From Scenedesmus sp. ARA3 (lineage: Eukaryota; Chlorophyta; Chlorophyceae; Sphaeropleales; Scenedesmaceae), in contig RWJK01001326.1 in assembly GCA_004335835.1 (NCBI GenBank), positions 60,801 through 124,800 of the forward strand: a stretch of DNA of 64,000 nucleotides. Reading direction: 5' to 3'. Below, in pieces: positions 12,047 to 22,303 of the stretch (positions are counted from its first letter, which is position 1; the number at the start of each line of letters is the position of its first letter). The notes under the pieces were generated by a model. The model saw only the letters and a list, made by a program, of their open reading frames with translations, was not told the origin of the DNA and ran no database searches. A program made the translations under genes and the position numbers.

Positions 12047-14430
12047 GCAGCAGCATCAAAAGCAGCGCAGGACAGCAGAGCAAGCAGGGCAAGGCAGGCT
12101 GCCCATCAACCACACAGCCTGACCGCCTCACTCTGTCAGGCATCCTTTACCAGGCCGCTGCTGCAGAGTTTCCACAGCTGCGCAGCAGCGTCCGCCTGTT
12201 GCGGCAGCACCTGTCATCAACCCCGCCGCATGCAGCCTGGTGGCACCTGCAGCTGTCAGCAGCGTTTGAATCTCTGGGTATGACACAGCATGCGCAGCAG
12301 CACCTGGAGGCTGCCTATGCGTCTGCTACATCACGGCGGCTTGCTGCTGCTGCAATGTACACACTGGCAAAGATGCGGCTCAAGGCGGGAGACGCGCAGG
12401 GAGCTGTTGCTGCTGCTGCCCGCGGCATCGCGCGGCACCTGACACTAGATCTGCTGTGGATAGCTGCCCTGGCAAGCTACCGGGCAGAGGACTTCCGAGC
12501 AGCCGTGGCCTGGGGTGAGATGGCAGTGCAGCTGGCTTGCGGGGCAGGCACATGCAGCATGGACCGCCCTGCAGCCTTTATCGACGTCACTAACTGGTAT
12601 GAGAAGCCTCATGACGTCCTGAGATGGGCGTATAGGAAATACAAGGCGCGCAGTGGTGAAAAGGCGGCAGCAGAAGCGGCCGACAAGGCAGAGCATGCGT
12701 GGGCTGCTGCTGCAGCGCAGCGGGAGCAGCAGGTGGCGGGAAACAGCAGCAGCAGAGCCATTGTGATGGGGCTGCAGGCCCTGCCGCTGCTGCAGCTACA
12801 GGGCAACACCGAGGTGAGAAACTGCATTCGACAGGCAAAAGTGGCATGCCGTGCCTGCACATTCTGATGCTGACGCAGGAGGCTCATGCAGCGGCCTGGT
12901 GGTGCACTGCGGTGACATGTAAGCGCAGCCGCGGCGCGTGCCGATGCGTCTCACCTTCACGGCAGTCGCCCCGACCCCCAGATTGCATGACTAGCCACCT
13001 GGTCTGCGCGCACATGTATCGCCCTGCCCACATGCTGCTGCGCTTCTTACGCCCTGTTCGAACACAACCGCAGGATGTGTTTGAGCCACAGCCAGCACCG
13101 CCCAAGCCCCGCATTGCTAGCAGCATCACCGCAGCGCACCGGCCCGAGCTCTTCCGGCGCTCCTGGCACTCTTTCCAGGCGCGCTGCCTGGACTGCCATG
13201 AATACATCAGCAGCTGGTATGCTGTGGACGATGGCAGCAGCGCTGAGGCGCTTGCACAGATGCAGCAGGCTGCTCCGCCCTGTGCGGTGACCTGGCTTGA
13301 GAAGGGTCCGCAGCAGGCAGGGCATGTCGGCAGTTTGAATCGGATCTTGGAAGAGGTACAGGCGCAGGGCTTTGACTACTTGTTGCATTTGGTGAGCTGC
13401 TGATGTTGGCTGAGCATGTGCATCTGCAGCAGTTGGTTGGCTAGCTGTACACTAGCAGCGGCTTCACTATCTTTGCAGGTTTGGCGCGATCGCTGCAAGG
13501 ACGGCAGATGGCAGATGGTGTGCATGGCGGATTGTATGCTGATGTGATGCAGCTTGCCTGGCCTCATCTGCCCAGTCTGTGCATGTGCATATTTGCGAGC
13601 CCAGATCTGGCATCCTGCCGCAGCTAGAGCCGTAACCTCATCAACTGCCTTAATACAGAGATGACTCACTATCCCACAACAGCCAGATGTATGAGCCGGA
13701 GCAAGCTTATTGGTCGGGGCGGGGCTGGGTGCCAGTAACAAGCCGTATCAAAGCTGCCAGCACTGGTCCCACACTGCTTGCCTGGTGTGATTACCTAAGA
13801 TTACGCAGCAATAAAACAAAAAACGTCTGCAAACTCTCAGCTGCATTTGCATATGTGCTGCAGGAGGACGACTGGTACTTCACAGCTGAGGATGAGTTTG
13901 TCTCCAAAGCGCTGCGCATCATGGACCACGACCCGGCCATCGCTCAGGTGCTCTTCAACAAGGACTATGCAGACACAGACGCACCTTGGGAGCACGAACG
14001 CATCAGCCCTGGGCAGCAGCACATAACCTCGGACGGGCTGCAGTATGTGCTGCACGTGTATGCGGGGCCTACGGGCTCCCCGGAGCTTGCCGCTTATGTC
14101 GCAGAGCATGCTGGTGGCAAGCTCAACCACTTCCACTGGCCTGGGTTTTCGCTGCGGCCGGGGTTGTGGAGGATGTCCGCGATCAAGCAGGCAGGGCAGT
14201 TTGAGCCTGGCGTGCAGTTCGAGCACGCGTTTGCGCTCAAGCTGCATGCGGCGGGATACGCTGTGGCGTTCCTGCCTGGGGTTGTGGCAGTGCATCTGGC
14301 GCCGACGGCTGTGTGGCTGCAGGAGCGGCAAGCAGACTTGGGTGCAGTGTATGCGCGGCATGGGCTGCGGCTGCAGCACACGCCAGGGCAGCAGCGCTCA
14401 GCTTATGCTGCCAACCTGGCATGGAGGTGA
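10651..14430 (+). CDS. Secretory glycosyltransferase with TPR-like region
   Basis: Exons 10651-10729, 10876-11348, 11917-12813, 13074-13391 and 13864-14430 join in frame to 777 aa. Residues 1-25 form a signal peptide or anchor (LLGTLACCLLSWGAAAGAV). A run of about 21 Ser at residues 207-228 is encoded by CAG-type triplets. Residues about 289-370 are TPR-like helices (AWWHLQLSAAFESLG; AMYTLAKMRLKAGDAQGAV). The catalytic part holds ISSWYAVDDGSS, GHVGSLNRILEE and, across an intron, LLHLEDDWYF with acidic residues 590-592, then QVLFNKDYA and FHWPGFSLRPGLWR. The VDDGSS / LEDDW pattern is typical of GT-A-fold transferases. From memory, similar unclassified transferases occur in algae and large DNA viruses. 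Donor and acceptor sugars are unknown; a Golgi or ER lumen role is inferred from the leader. Confidence 0.78.
11982..12048. repeat. Coding CAG/AGC repeat (poly-Ser)
   Basis: This triplet run lies inside exon 3 of the glycosyltransferase and is read as AGC, giving a serine tract between the first domain and the TPR-like region. Its length is probably variable. Confidence 0.95.
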
Positions 14431-15708
14431 TGCAGGGCCTCCCAGCGTCCCAGTCCACTACCAGCATGCCACACGCACAAGGGCGCGGCGTACACAAAGC
14501 GCATGCTGTTATGCGGGTCCATGACGTGCTCTGGCCGAAGTGGTGACAGTACAACGAATGCTTTCAAGTGCGTCAACCTCAGCGGCGGCTGTAGGTCACC
14601 CGCGGTGGGCCGCCACAAACTTCAGCCTTGAAGGCCGCCTTCAAGCGGACAAAGAAAGCCGCCTTCAAGCGACTTGGGTTGCTGTTGTTGATGACTGTAA
14701 GAGCCGAGCCACGGTAACTTTATATGGGGTGTGATCAAGTGAGTGAGTGAGTGACTACCCAGGCAGCTCTGCAGCGGTGTGATCAAGCCAGGGTCGAGCA
14801 TGTAAGGTGCGAAGTTCTGCCAGAGCTCGGAGCACCACTAGTGCTAGCGCCTTACCCTGTCGCGAGGTAGTTCATTACATTGATTGATTGGTGTCATTCT
14901 GCCGGCAAACTTTGATGGGTCCCAGATCATTGCTGCGTCGCTAAACCATTCCAAGCCACCTACTAGCCTAGTGCTAGGCTAGCAGCAGCTTTGACGGATG
15001 ACTCATACAATGCTGCTTACGTGATGCTTGCAGGGTCCGTATGTTGCCGCAAACTGGTTTGTGCACGACGCAGCCCGCTGCACCGCCTGCTGAAAACGGT
15101 ATACTAACAGTTTTAATTAAAATTTGCGTGCTTGTCGACGCTTTACGTTTTTCACTTGTAAGGGTAATCTGGTGATGTGTCAGGACAGCCTGTCATTGCG
15201 TGCAGAGACTAGCAAAGTAAGCAAGAAATACCACTTTACACATATTAGAAAAAGGAAAGTGAAACGGTACCTGCTTTCAGAGCGTTGCGCGCTTACGTAG
15301 TGGCCTGGAAGGCGTGACGTTTGTAAAGGCCGGGCATGATTGCAGCTCAACAATGGCCTTCGATGCGTAATATTTTCTCTACAGACACATTTGTAGAAAC
15401 ATTTAATCAAATTCTGCTTTGTTGTGACAGGAACCATGGCTGATGAACAGATTGGCCCCCTTATCATCGTCATCCATAACACGAGTCCGGCGGCGCCCCT
15501 GAAGGCTGCATATACAAGGCGACCGCCTCCAGCAGCACTGTCAGCTACCTTTCACATCATGCTAAAGTTATTGAGTACCAAACCCCACGCAGCACCTTCA
15601 GACACTTCCCAGCCCGCCAATTGTATCGCGTGCAGCGCTGGCAGTAGCGAGTTTAGACAATTCAAGAAAGTGTTGATGTAAAAAACGCTTAGTGTAAGGC
15701 CTATTCAC
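14431..15708. other. Intergenic, 1.3 kb
   Basis: This is the 3' flank of the glycosyltransferase and 5' flank of CCCH protein 1. TGTAA, the usual chlorophyte poly(A) signal, occurs at about 14695, 265 bp after the stop. A GTGA run and a 34-bp sequence shared with 62753-62787 lie at 14735-14774. I find no convincing exon; the open frame around 15436-15681 has no recognisable motif. Confidence 0.55.
14741..14774. repeat. 34-bp dispersed repeat, copy 1
   Basis: This is the exact reverse complement of about 62753-62787 in a BRM intron. It contains GACTACCCAGGCAGCTCTGC plus the flanking GAGT repeat. It may mark the end of a small mobile element. Confidence 0.8.
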
Positions 15709-17922
15709 ATGGATATGAATCAGCAGGTGGGCAGCAGCAGCAGTTTGGCGGGAGGCGTTCTAGCGTGTCTTCGATGCCAAAATCGCTACAACACATCTTT
15801 ATATTAGCCTCAGTGACTGTCAGTGCTGGGATTGTGGAATAGCAGTGGATGATCATTGACGCTCCCGCTCATCAAGTACCCTCGGGCCGCCTTGCGACTC
15901 AAAAGGAGCCTCTTTATCTCTACTTTGCTTTCAACACAGTAAAACATAGCATTTGTATGTTTGCAGGCGTGTAGTGTCTCTTGCCACGGAGCAGCATCTG
16001 TGATTGGCCCTCATGCCGACGCGCATACAAGCTCGCACTTCTTCATGTATCAGTACAAGGTATGTTTCAAGTTTCTGCTCATCCTCGGTGACCACATGCA
16101 CTGTTGAGGCCTTGCCATGCCGTACACCAGTGCTGAATTGCAGCAGTAAAGTTTATTCCAGTTGACACATACCTACCGGCGAATCCAGCTTATGTACATG
16201 CCTTCCATGCTTGTCAACTCAGCCTGCTGTGTTGTTTGCCAGTGGTGCTGTCTGGCCTTGCACCTAGTACAGCGCTGACACATGCAGCTTTGCTTGCATG
16301 GCAGCAGCCCACTCGGAGCATCAGGGGTGCATGGGCGGGGCTCTCCTGGTCCAGCATTGCTTGAAGGTGCGCAGCTATGCATTCACCCTGGTTCTTTGCA
16401 CTTTAAAAGCAGCATAATATCGTCATTTTGCATGCGCTGCTTGCGCAGGTGGTGCTCTGCCCCAAGCGCTACAGCCATGACTGGGGAGCATGCCCTTACG
16501 CACACGAGAAGGAGAAGGCGCGCCGCAGGGACCCACAGACGTTCCAGTACAGCAGCTGCATCTGCCCCAACGCCTCCAAGGGAGAGTGCCCCAACGGCCT
16601 GCAGTGCCCCTACGCGCACACCCTCTTTGAGTACTGGTAAGCGTCACGCTGCAATGGAAACTTGCAGAACGCTACACCTGTTGTTCCATCGCGGCATCGT
16701 GTGTATTGCATTCAGTTCAGACCTCACACGCCACCTACCACGCTTGACGCAGCCGTCACTCTTACCGCACACCTGGCATAGAGGCCATCATCCTCCCACT
16801 GGCCGCAGCACGCAATGTAACTTCTGCTTCTTCAACTGCTGCCTTTCCTGCAGGCTGCACCCCGCACGTTTCAGGACACAGATGTGCCGCAGTGGTACAG
16901 ACTGCCGCCGCGCACTCTGCTTCTTCGCCCACACAGCAGAGGAGTTGCGCAGCCCGGGCAAGGCAGGCCCATGCAGCGAGCTGCCGCCGCTGCCAGCAGC
17001 CGCAGCGCCCGGACCCCTCATGGGCATGCAGATGCAGCAGCAGCAGCAGCAGCAGTTCAGGAGCTTTGGTGGTGCCATGCCAGCAGTGGCAGCAGCGGAC
17101 ATGTCTTGGGGGACGCCTGCAGAGGACCGCAGCAGCAGCAGCAGCTTCACAAGCTCATGCTCTGTGGTGACAGCAGGTGGCACCAGCTTCCTGCCCATGC
17201 TGCCCAACTCCGCACCAGTTGTGAGCAGCGGCGATGCGCTGTACGCGCAGATGCCTGGCGGCGGTTACGGCTGCAGCAGCAGCTCTCCGCTGCTGCTGTC
17301 GTCTGGCAACAATATCCTTGCCCCCGTGCAGCAGCAGCAGATGCTGCTGCCTGGGAACCAGGCGTACCTGCTGCAGCTGCAGCTCCAGCAGCAGCAGTTC
17401 CAGCAGCAGCAGCAGCAGTTCCAGCAGCAGCAGCAGCTGCAGCAGCAGGCCAAGCTGCAGGTGCTGCAGATGGAGCTGCAGCAGCAGCAGAACAACGTGC
17501 GTGCCGCCCTGCGTGGCATGGAGCAGCAGCAGGGGGTAAGCACGCCTCAGGGACTTGCAGCCGCAGCAGGCAGCAGCTCATTTGAAGGCTATCCCCTGAC
17601 AGCGTTCAGCAGCGCCCCTCCTAGCTTCCCTGCGGCTGCGGTGACTGGCCAGCCTGGTGGCAGCTCGGCCTCTATGCTGCCTCCTCAAGACGGCTCTGGT
17701 GACTTTGTCTGCCTGCAGAATGGCCTGATCAACAGCATGGCCAACATGGGTATCAGCAGTGGCATCAACTTTGCTTCTGGCCCGTGTATCGTTGGCATCG
17801 ACAACAGCAGCAACCAGGCTCTGGCTGTGTCGGAGTCTGTGCTGGCAGCCGCCGGCCAGCAGCAGCAGCAGCAGCAGCCGCAGCAGCAGAGGAGTTCTGG
17901 TATGGTCGAGTCTTGGCTGTGA
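15709..17922 (+). CDS. RR-type tandem CCCH zinc-finger protein 1
   Basis: Exons 15709-15726, 15967-16059, 16449-16636 and 16854-17922 join to 455 aa. After FFMYQYK comes the plant-type leader motif C-x5-H-x4-C-x3-H (CPKRYSHDWGACPYAH). It is followed by EKARRRDP, then finger 1 (C-x7-C-x5-C-x3-H, ending CPYAH) and finger 2 (C-x5-C-x4-C-x3-H, ending CFFAH). Linkers TLFEYWLHPARFRT and TAEELR fit the family. The remaining 300 or so residues are low-complexity Gln/Ser/Gly with poly-Gln. Plant RR-TZF proteins bind AU-rich or other mRNA elements and act in cytoplasmic foci; that role is inferred here. The splice into finger 2 completes Trp-Leu-His-Pro exactly. The very short first exon (MDMNQQ) is the least certain part. 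A paralogue lies at 43786-47002. Confidence 0.9.
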
Positions 17923-18181
17923 ACCACACGTACCGAGATTTTTTTGTGGTTGCATGGTTTACACATTATGCTGCAGCACTGGCTGCTGAATGGTTGGGGC
18001 AGCTAGGGCTGTGGCGGTTGGTTTCTTGTGGATCTGACAGCAGCATCAAGGCTTGCACAGCAGGCAGGCCTTGCGTGTGTGGATTGTGCTCTAGGGCCCC
18101 CTGCCTCTGAGCTGCGACTGAAGTATGTTTAAGAGGCAATGTTTTCGCATCTGCGTGCTGTACTCAGTTGGTTTGACATGT

Positions 18182-18240
18182 GGCTCAGAGTCACTTGCGG
18201 GCGTCACCAGGCGCAGAGTCACTTGCGGGCGTCACCAGCA
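18182..18240. repeat. 29-bp tandem duplication
   Basis: The unit GAGTCACTTGCGGGCGTCAC plus a few bases occurs twice in direct succession. Confidence 0.85.
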
Positions 18241-18874
18241 GACTGTGCGCTGCAACTGGCTGTGCGTGGCATGCGTGTGTAAGCGTTGTTATAGCCTTTG
18301 GTTCAGTATCCAATTCACAGACTGGCAGAACCTTGTGCAGTTTCTGGCAATCACGGTGGCCCAAGACACAATCGGTGGTCAACTGGCGGGCCTGCTACTG
18401 CTGAGTAGGACGAGATCTACCAAGGGTGGTGAGCGGCACTCCTGGTCCACAAATCAATGGAACAGACATTTTTACTGCAGCTTGCAGCTTCCAGGAAGGC
18501 ATGGTGGTGGGCAGGCTTGCTGACAGGTTGCGGGATATCTCGATTTGCAGCGTGTGACGGTTACATTTGGTGTGGTAACGTGGCAGTCTGGTAGGGCAAC
18601 TTTGCATCCATGGGGTTGGGTCATTCTACTGCTTGCCACAGCACACACTGTCGGGGCAGGTCAGTGCATTGCACCTGGGCATGTACTGAAGTGTGTGTGG
18701 CCCCTGTTCATGCATTACTCGTGGCACGCCACCTGCCCCTTGAGTGCGTGTCTGCAAGCAAAGGGAATGGTGATGTTGTTGCATATGTCCTCACACTTCA
18801 GTGTTCTCTTGTTAGGCCTGCACGAGCTCCTCACACTTCAGCGTTTGTGTTTGTTTGGCTGGGACCGGGAACAG

Positions 18875-19022
18875 TTTGTTTTGCCGGGACAGTCTGGTGT
18901 TGTGGAAGGCAGTGTGCATCGCATAAGGCACGGCACTCCTCGCCTCAGTGGTTGTTTGGCCGGGACAGCGTGGTGTTGCGGAAGGCAGTTCGCCTTGGCG
19001 TGGCACTCTCTCAAGGCGAGGA
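18875..19022. repeat. Diverged tandem duplication of about 75 bp
   Basis: Two adjacent units share GCCGGGACAG, TGGTGTTG, GGAAGGCAGT and GGCACTC with scattered substitutions. Confidence 0.7.
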
Positions 19023-20569
19023 ATTGATTCACCAGCAGATGCCGGCACAGTGCCAGCAGTGCCTGGGCAGGGTGGAGGCTGCGGTGTGCCGGCCAGCGCC
19101 AGCACACGATTGTGTCTGTAGCAGGCATTGCATGTGCATTGCATGTGCAGGAGCTTGCTTCCCTGCTACATGGTCCCTGCATCTTGGCACCTGATTTTGC
19201 AGGCTGTGTGCTGGCTGTCGGCGGCCTGAATTGTTTGCTGTGGGTCACCAGCATGGGATGTGGCTGGCAAGGGCCCTTTGCCTTTGCAGTCAACCAGAAT
19301 TGAATGTGTCGATGAGGGCGTAGGGGCATAGGGGATGGTGCAGTCTGGGACATGCTGGGGTTCTGGGCGAGTGCGCATTACATATCTGGCAGACTTGCCG
19401 CGAGTTGCATGGCAGCATTGCACTAGTGTGCAGGGTGTTTGATGGGCGTCGGTGTGTGCGATGCTGCCGTGCTCAATTGTTTACCCCCTAGTCAAGCATT
19501 GCCCCTTGCGTCTGCTCTGAGCATTGCAGCACGCTACCAAAGAAGGCGTGTCTGCCCAACTACTAACAGTCGTTATCAGTACTGCCACATGCATCTTCCT
19601 TTGTGGAATGGTTCGAGCTGGTTTGGCGGCTCAGCACAGTGTGCTGGTAACGTTGCGGCCATGCCTGTGCGAGCTGGGTCCCCGCCTTCTGACTGAACGC
19701 GCAGCAGAACCTGGTTGGCAGGGCATGTGCATCCCAAGTGTTTTACACTCTTTTGGGGCGGCTGGTGTCTGTGAATGAAAGCTTTTCTTTATGTTGGCGA
19801 AGTAGTGCACCACACAGCAAGACCACGCCTTGCGCCTGGCTGCATGGTCACGCTGTGCAGCTGCATGCTGGAGCCGCGCCGCAGCGGGCCACATGTGACG
19901 AGGCTGAGATGGTGTGGTGGGTTTTTTCAGCACTGCCGTCTTCTGCAGCACTGTCGACTTCTTGCAAAGCCAGTGTGTACAAGTGGCTGTTGCGCAAACA
20001 TGCTGGCGGGACTCGGCACTGTTGCATGTGCATGCTGGCTCGTCGCTCTCTCTTTGAAACATCTTGATGGGTACGACCTTGTGGCGCCAGCGGCAGCTGG
20101 CAGTGCCAGGCTGCTGGTGCAGCAGCACATGAGGGCATCGCTTGGCCAGCCAGGTATCTGGGCATATGTACTTCTGTCATGGATAGGCTGCTTGACTCTG
20201 TGAACAGCAGCCTGTTAAAACTGAGATGTCAAGGCGGGGTAGACAGTGTTACGTCAGCTGCATGACAAGTGCAGGTGGTGGGCATGTTTGCTGTTGACAG
20301 AGAGTTTCCATTTTGCCTGTAAGCGTTCGACTGAAGTGCGCTGTGTTTGTTGAGTGCGTTGCAGCTGACTGCTGCAGGTCCTTCGTATCAATGTGGTGCC
20401 GTATGCCTACCTTGACATATATCATCTGTCATTCAGTGTTTGAGTACCGCAGATCTGCAGCGGTGCGGTTGTTGCACCGCAGCATGGGGAGTTGTGCTGT
20501 GCAACCTTGGGCTTGTGCTCAGCACAAGTGTTGCTTCCTCGTTACATTGCCTGCATGTTACCTTTTACG

Positions 20570-20587
20570 CCGTCATGATCATGACGG
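20570..20587. repeat. 18-bp perfect palindrome
   Basis: CCGTCATGATCATGACGG reads the same on both strands. It lies in gene-poor DNA. It could be a binding site for a dimeric protein, or chance. Confidence 0.8.
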
Positions 20588-21232
20588 TGCTCTGATAACT
20601 CACCTCACATTTCCAGCCTTTTGCGTCCAGCTGGAAGGGACTGAGGATGGAGCACTGCTCCTGTTGTTTGTTCGTAACCATCACCAGCTAGTACCACTGT
20701 TGGAAGAACCACACCCCACCATTGGGATCGAGCGAAGCTCTGGACTAGACTTCAACACAACACACGTCAACATGCTTGCACTCTTGTCACAGGTTGATGG
20801 TGTGGCCGGCAACCATTCATGCTGCATGATGCTCTGAGTTCGCATTGCTGGTCATGTTCGCGCCACGGCACCGTGCCGTGTGACACTGTGATTCACTTTG
20901 GGCGCTAGCATTCCTGCAGGTACCGTACCTGTGACTGCTCTATATCATGTCCAAGGCACCCGCGCGTCAAATAGAACATAGAAGCACTGCAAGTTGCATG
21001 AAAACAGAAACACCCACCGAGTCGTTCCTCACAGGCAAATGCTCGGTGGGATTACGCGCGCCCTGGTAACAACAGGAAATGCTTACCTGTGTACATTGCC
21101 CCAAGGCGCCACACGCTGTGCGCTCTGCCGTTACGGCACCAGTGCAGAAGGATGCTGGCCGCCATCCCTCCACCCTAACTCAGGGCTGATGGTGATCACC
21201 AGCTCATGCCATGAGTCAGCGACTCATGCATT

Positions 21233-21255
21233 GAGCTTTGGTGCCACCAAAGCTC
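21233..21255. repeat. 11-bp inverted repeat with 1-base centre
   Basis: GAGCTTTGGTG and its reverse complement are separated by one base. It sits just outside the retroposon's left direct repeat. Confidence 0.8.
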
Positions 21256-21266
21256 CCGGGGAGCTC

Positions 21267-21668
21267 AAATCAACAAGGTGGTCTCACGACGCTGCCATGA
21301 TCAGAGTTCTTTGTTGGAGCCGTTGTCTGAGCTGGTGGGGCTTCTTGGAGTTGGTATGGCTTTTTCCATGTCCAAGATACTACCTTGATTATAGACTCCT
21401 TTATTGGGGCGGCTGGCACTGAGTGTTGGTCGGGTGTGTGCGGCATGCAATTGAGCTGTAGCACACCAAGGGGGTGTGGGGGTTCAACTCCCCCGCTTAN
21501 NTTTTTGGTCCGGGCGCTGGGCACCTCCGGTATAGGGTGTTGTGACGTGTTCTGCTGGTGAGGCATTGCCTCCCGCTCCCGGCAGTTGGGCTTGCCCAAT
21601 TGTGCTGTGGTAGCGAGCCAGTAGGATTCCGTCCCCCCTGGTAACCACAAAAAAAATCAACAAGGTGG
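21267..21668 (+). mobile_element. Short non-coding retroposon (SINE-like) with target-site duplication
   Basis: The body at 21282-21653 is flanked by the 15-bp direct repeat AAATCAACAAGGTGG at 21267-21281 and 21654-21668, as expected for a target-site duplication. The 3' end is GGTAACCAC followed by an A run. Near the middle, GGGGG-TTCAACT-CCCCC forms a five-pair stem with a seven-base loop. This resembles a tRNA T-arm and fits a Pol III B box (GTTCAACTC). I could not find a convincing A box, so tRNA ancestry is tentative. Two undetermined bases (21500-21501) fall just after the stem. An inverted relative lies at 25749-26068 and a 3' fragment at 3373-3415. Confidence 0.72.
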
Positions 21669-22303
21669 GCCCCACAGGGTCTACAGCTAGCTAGCTCAAA
21701 CGCTGTTTCTGGACGCAGCGCAGCGGTGCTGCTAGCATGCAATGTGTCACGGTCGCTTGAAAACAAGATGACCTCACAATATACTATGCGTGACTGGACC
21801 TCTACTTTTGGTTTGGGCCAGGCCTGTGAAGCCTACTGGTGCTGTGACAGCCTGCTGACAAGCCTCAGTGTCAGCATAAGCTGCGACTGCACGCTAGTCT
21901 CGTCTGTTAGGTCGTCAGGGAGGTGACGAGTGTTGCGTGAACATTGCCGTCGCTCTTGTAGAAACCTCCGCAGACATGCCCCTTACCCGAAGTTCACCAA
22001 GCATACTGCAGTCTTCGGAAGCTGACAGCATCCCGCAACCCACAGCCATTAAATAGCTCATGTTTAGCCATAACTTACGTTCCAAAGCGGCCAGTGTTGG
22101 AGCTGTGCTTGCGGAACATATGTAACTGCTGGCACGTCCTTCCCGGGTTCGCCCTCAAGCAATGCCCAGGTGAGCATATGCAGGCGCAAGCGGCACCACA
22201 CACATCACAGCGTCAAAGGTGAACGTAATCTATCAAAGCAATTTGCCGTTGAACTCCATGGAATAGCAGGTTAGCAGCACTTTATTTTGCTACCGTGCTG
22301 GAG

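Larger units (their letters stand above)
17923..22303. other. Gene-poor T/G-rich region, 4.4 kb
   Basis: This lies downstream of CCCH protein 1 and before the LRR gene. The + strand is visibly rich in T and G with many TGCATG, TGTGTG and CTGCAGG words. Open frames exist but none has splice-consistent, recognisable protein. The first TGTAA after the stop is at about 18279. The segment may hold a long 3' UTR, but nothing in the sequence proves it. Local duplications and the retroposon at 21282-21653 are listed separately. Confidence 0.5.

Noticed and set aside
15424..15681. Small + strand open frame
   Set aside because: No motif and no splice context. Its nominal start is not ATG (the first ATG is at 15436).
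16282..16448. Upstream part of the long open frame leading into CCCH protein 1
   Set aside because: The 16282 start is in an intron. The frame joins finger 2 only by chance, and the true upstream exons are 15709-15726, 15967-16059 and 16449-16636, which restore the leader motif.
20313..20837. 174-codon + strand open frame in the T/G-rich region
   Set aside because: Nominal start not checked as ATG, no recognisable domain, and composition like the surrounding non-coding DNA.
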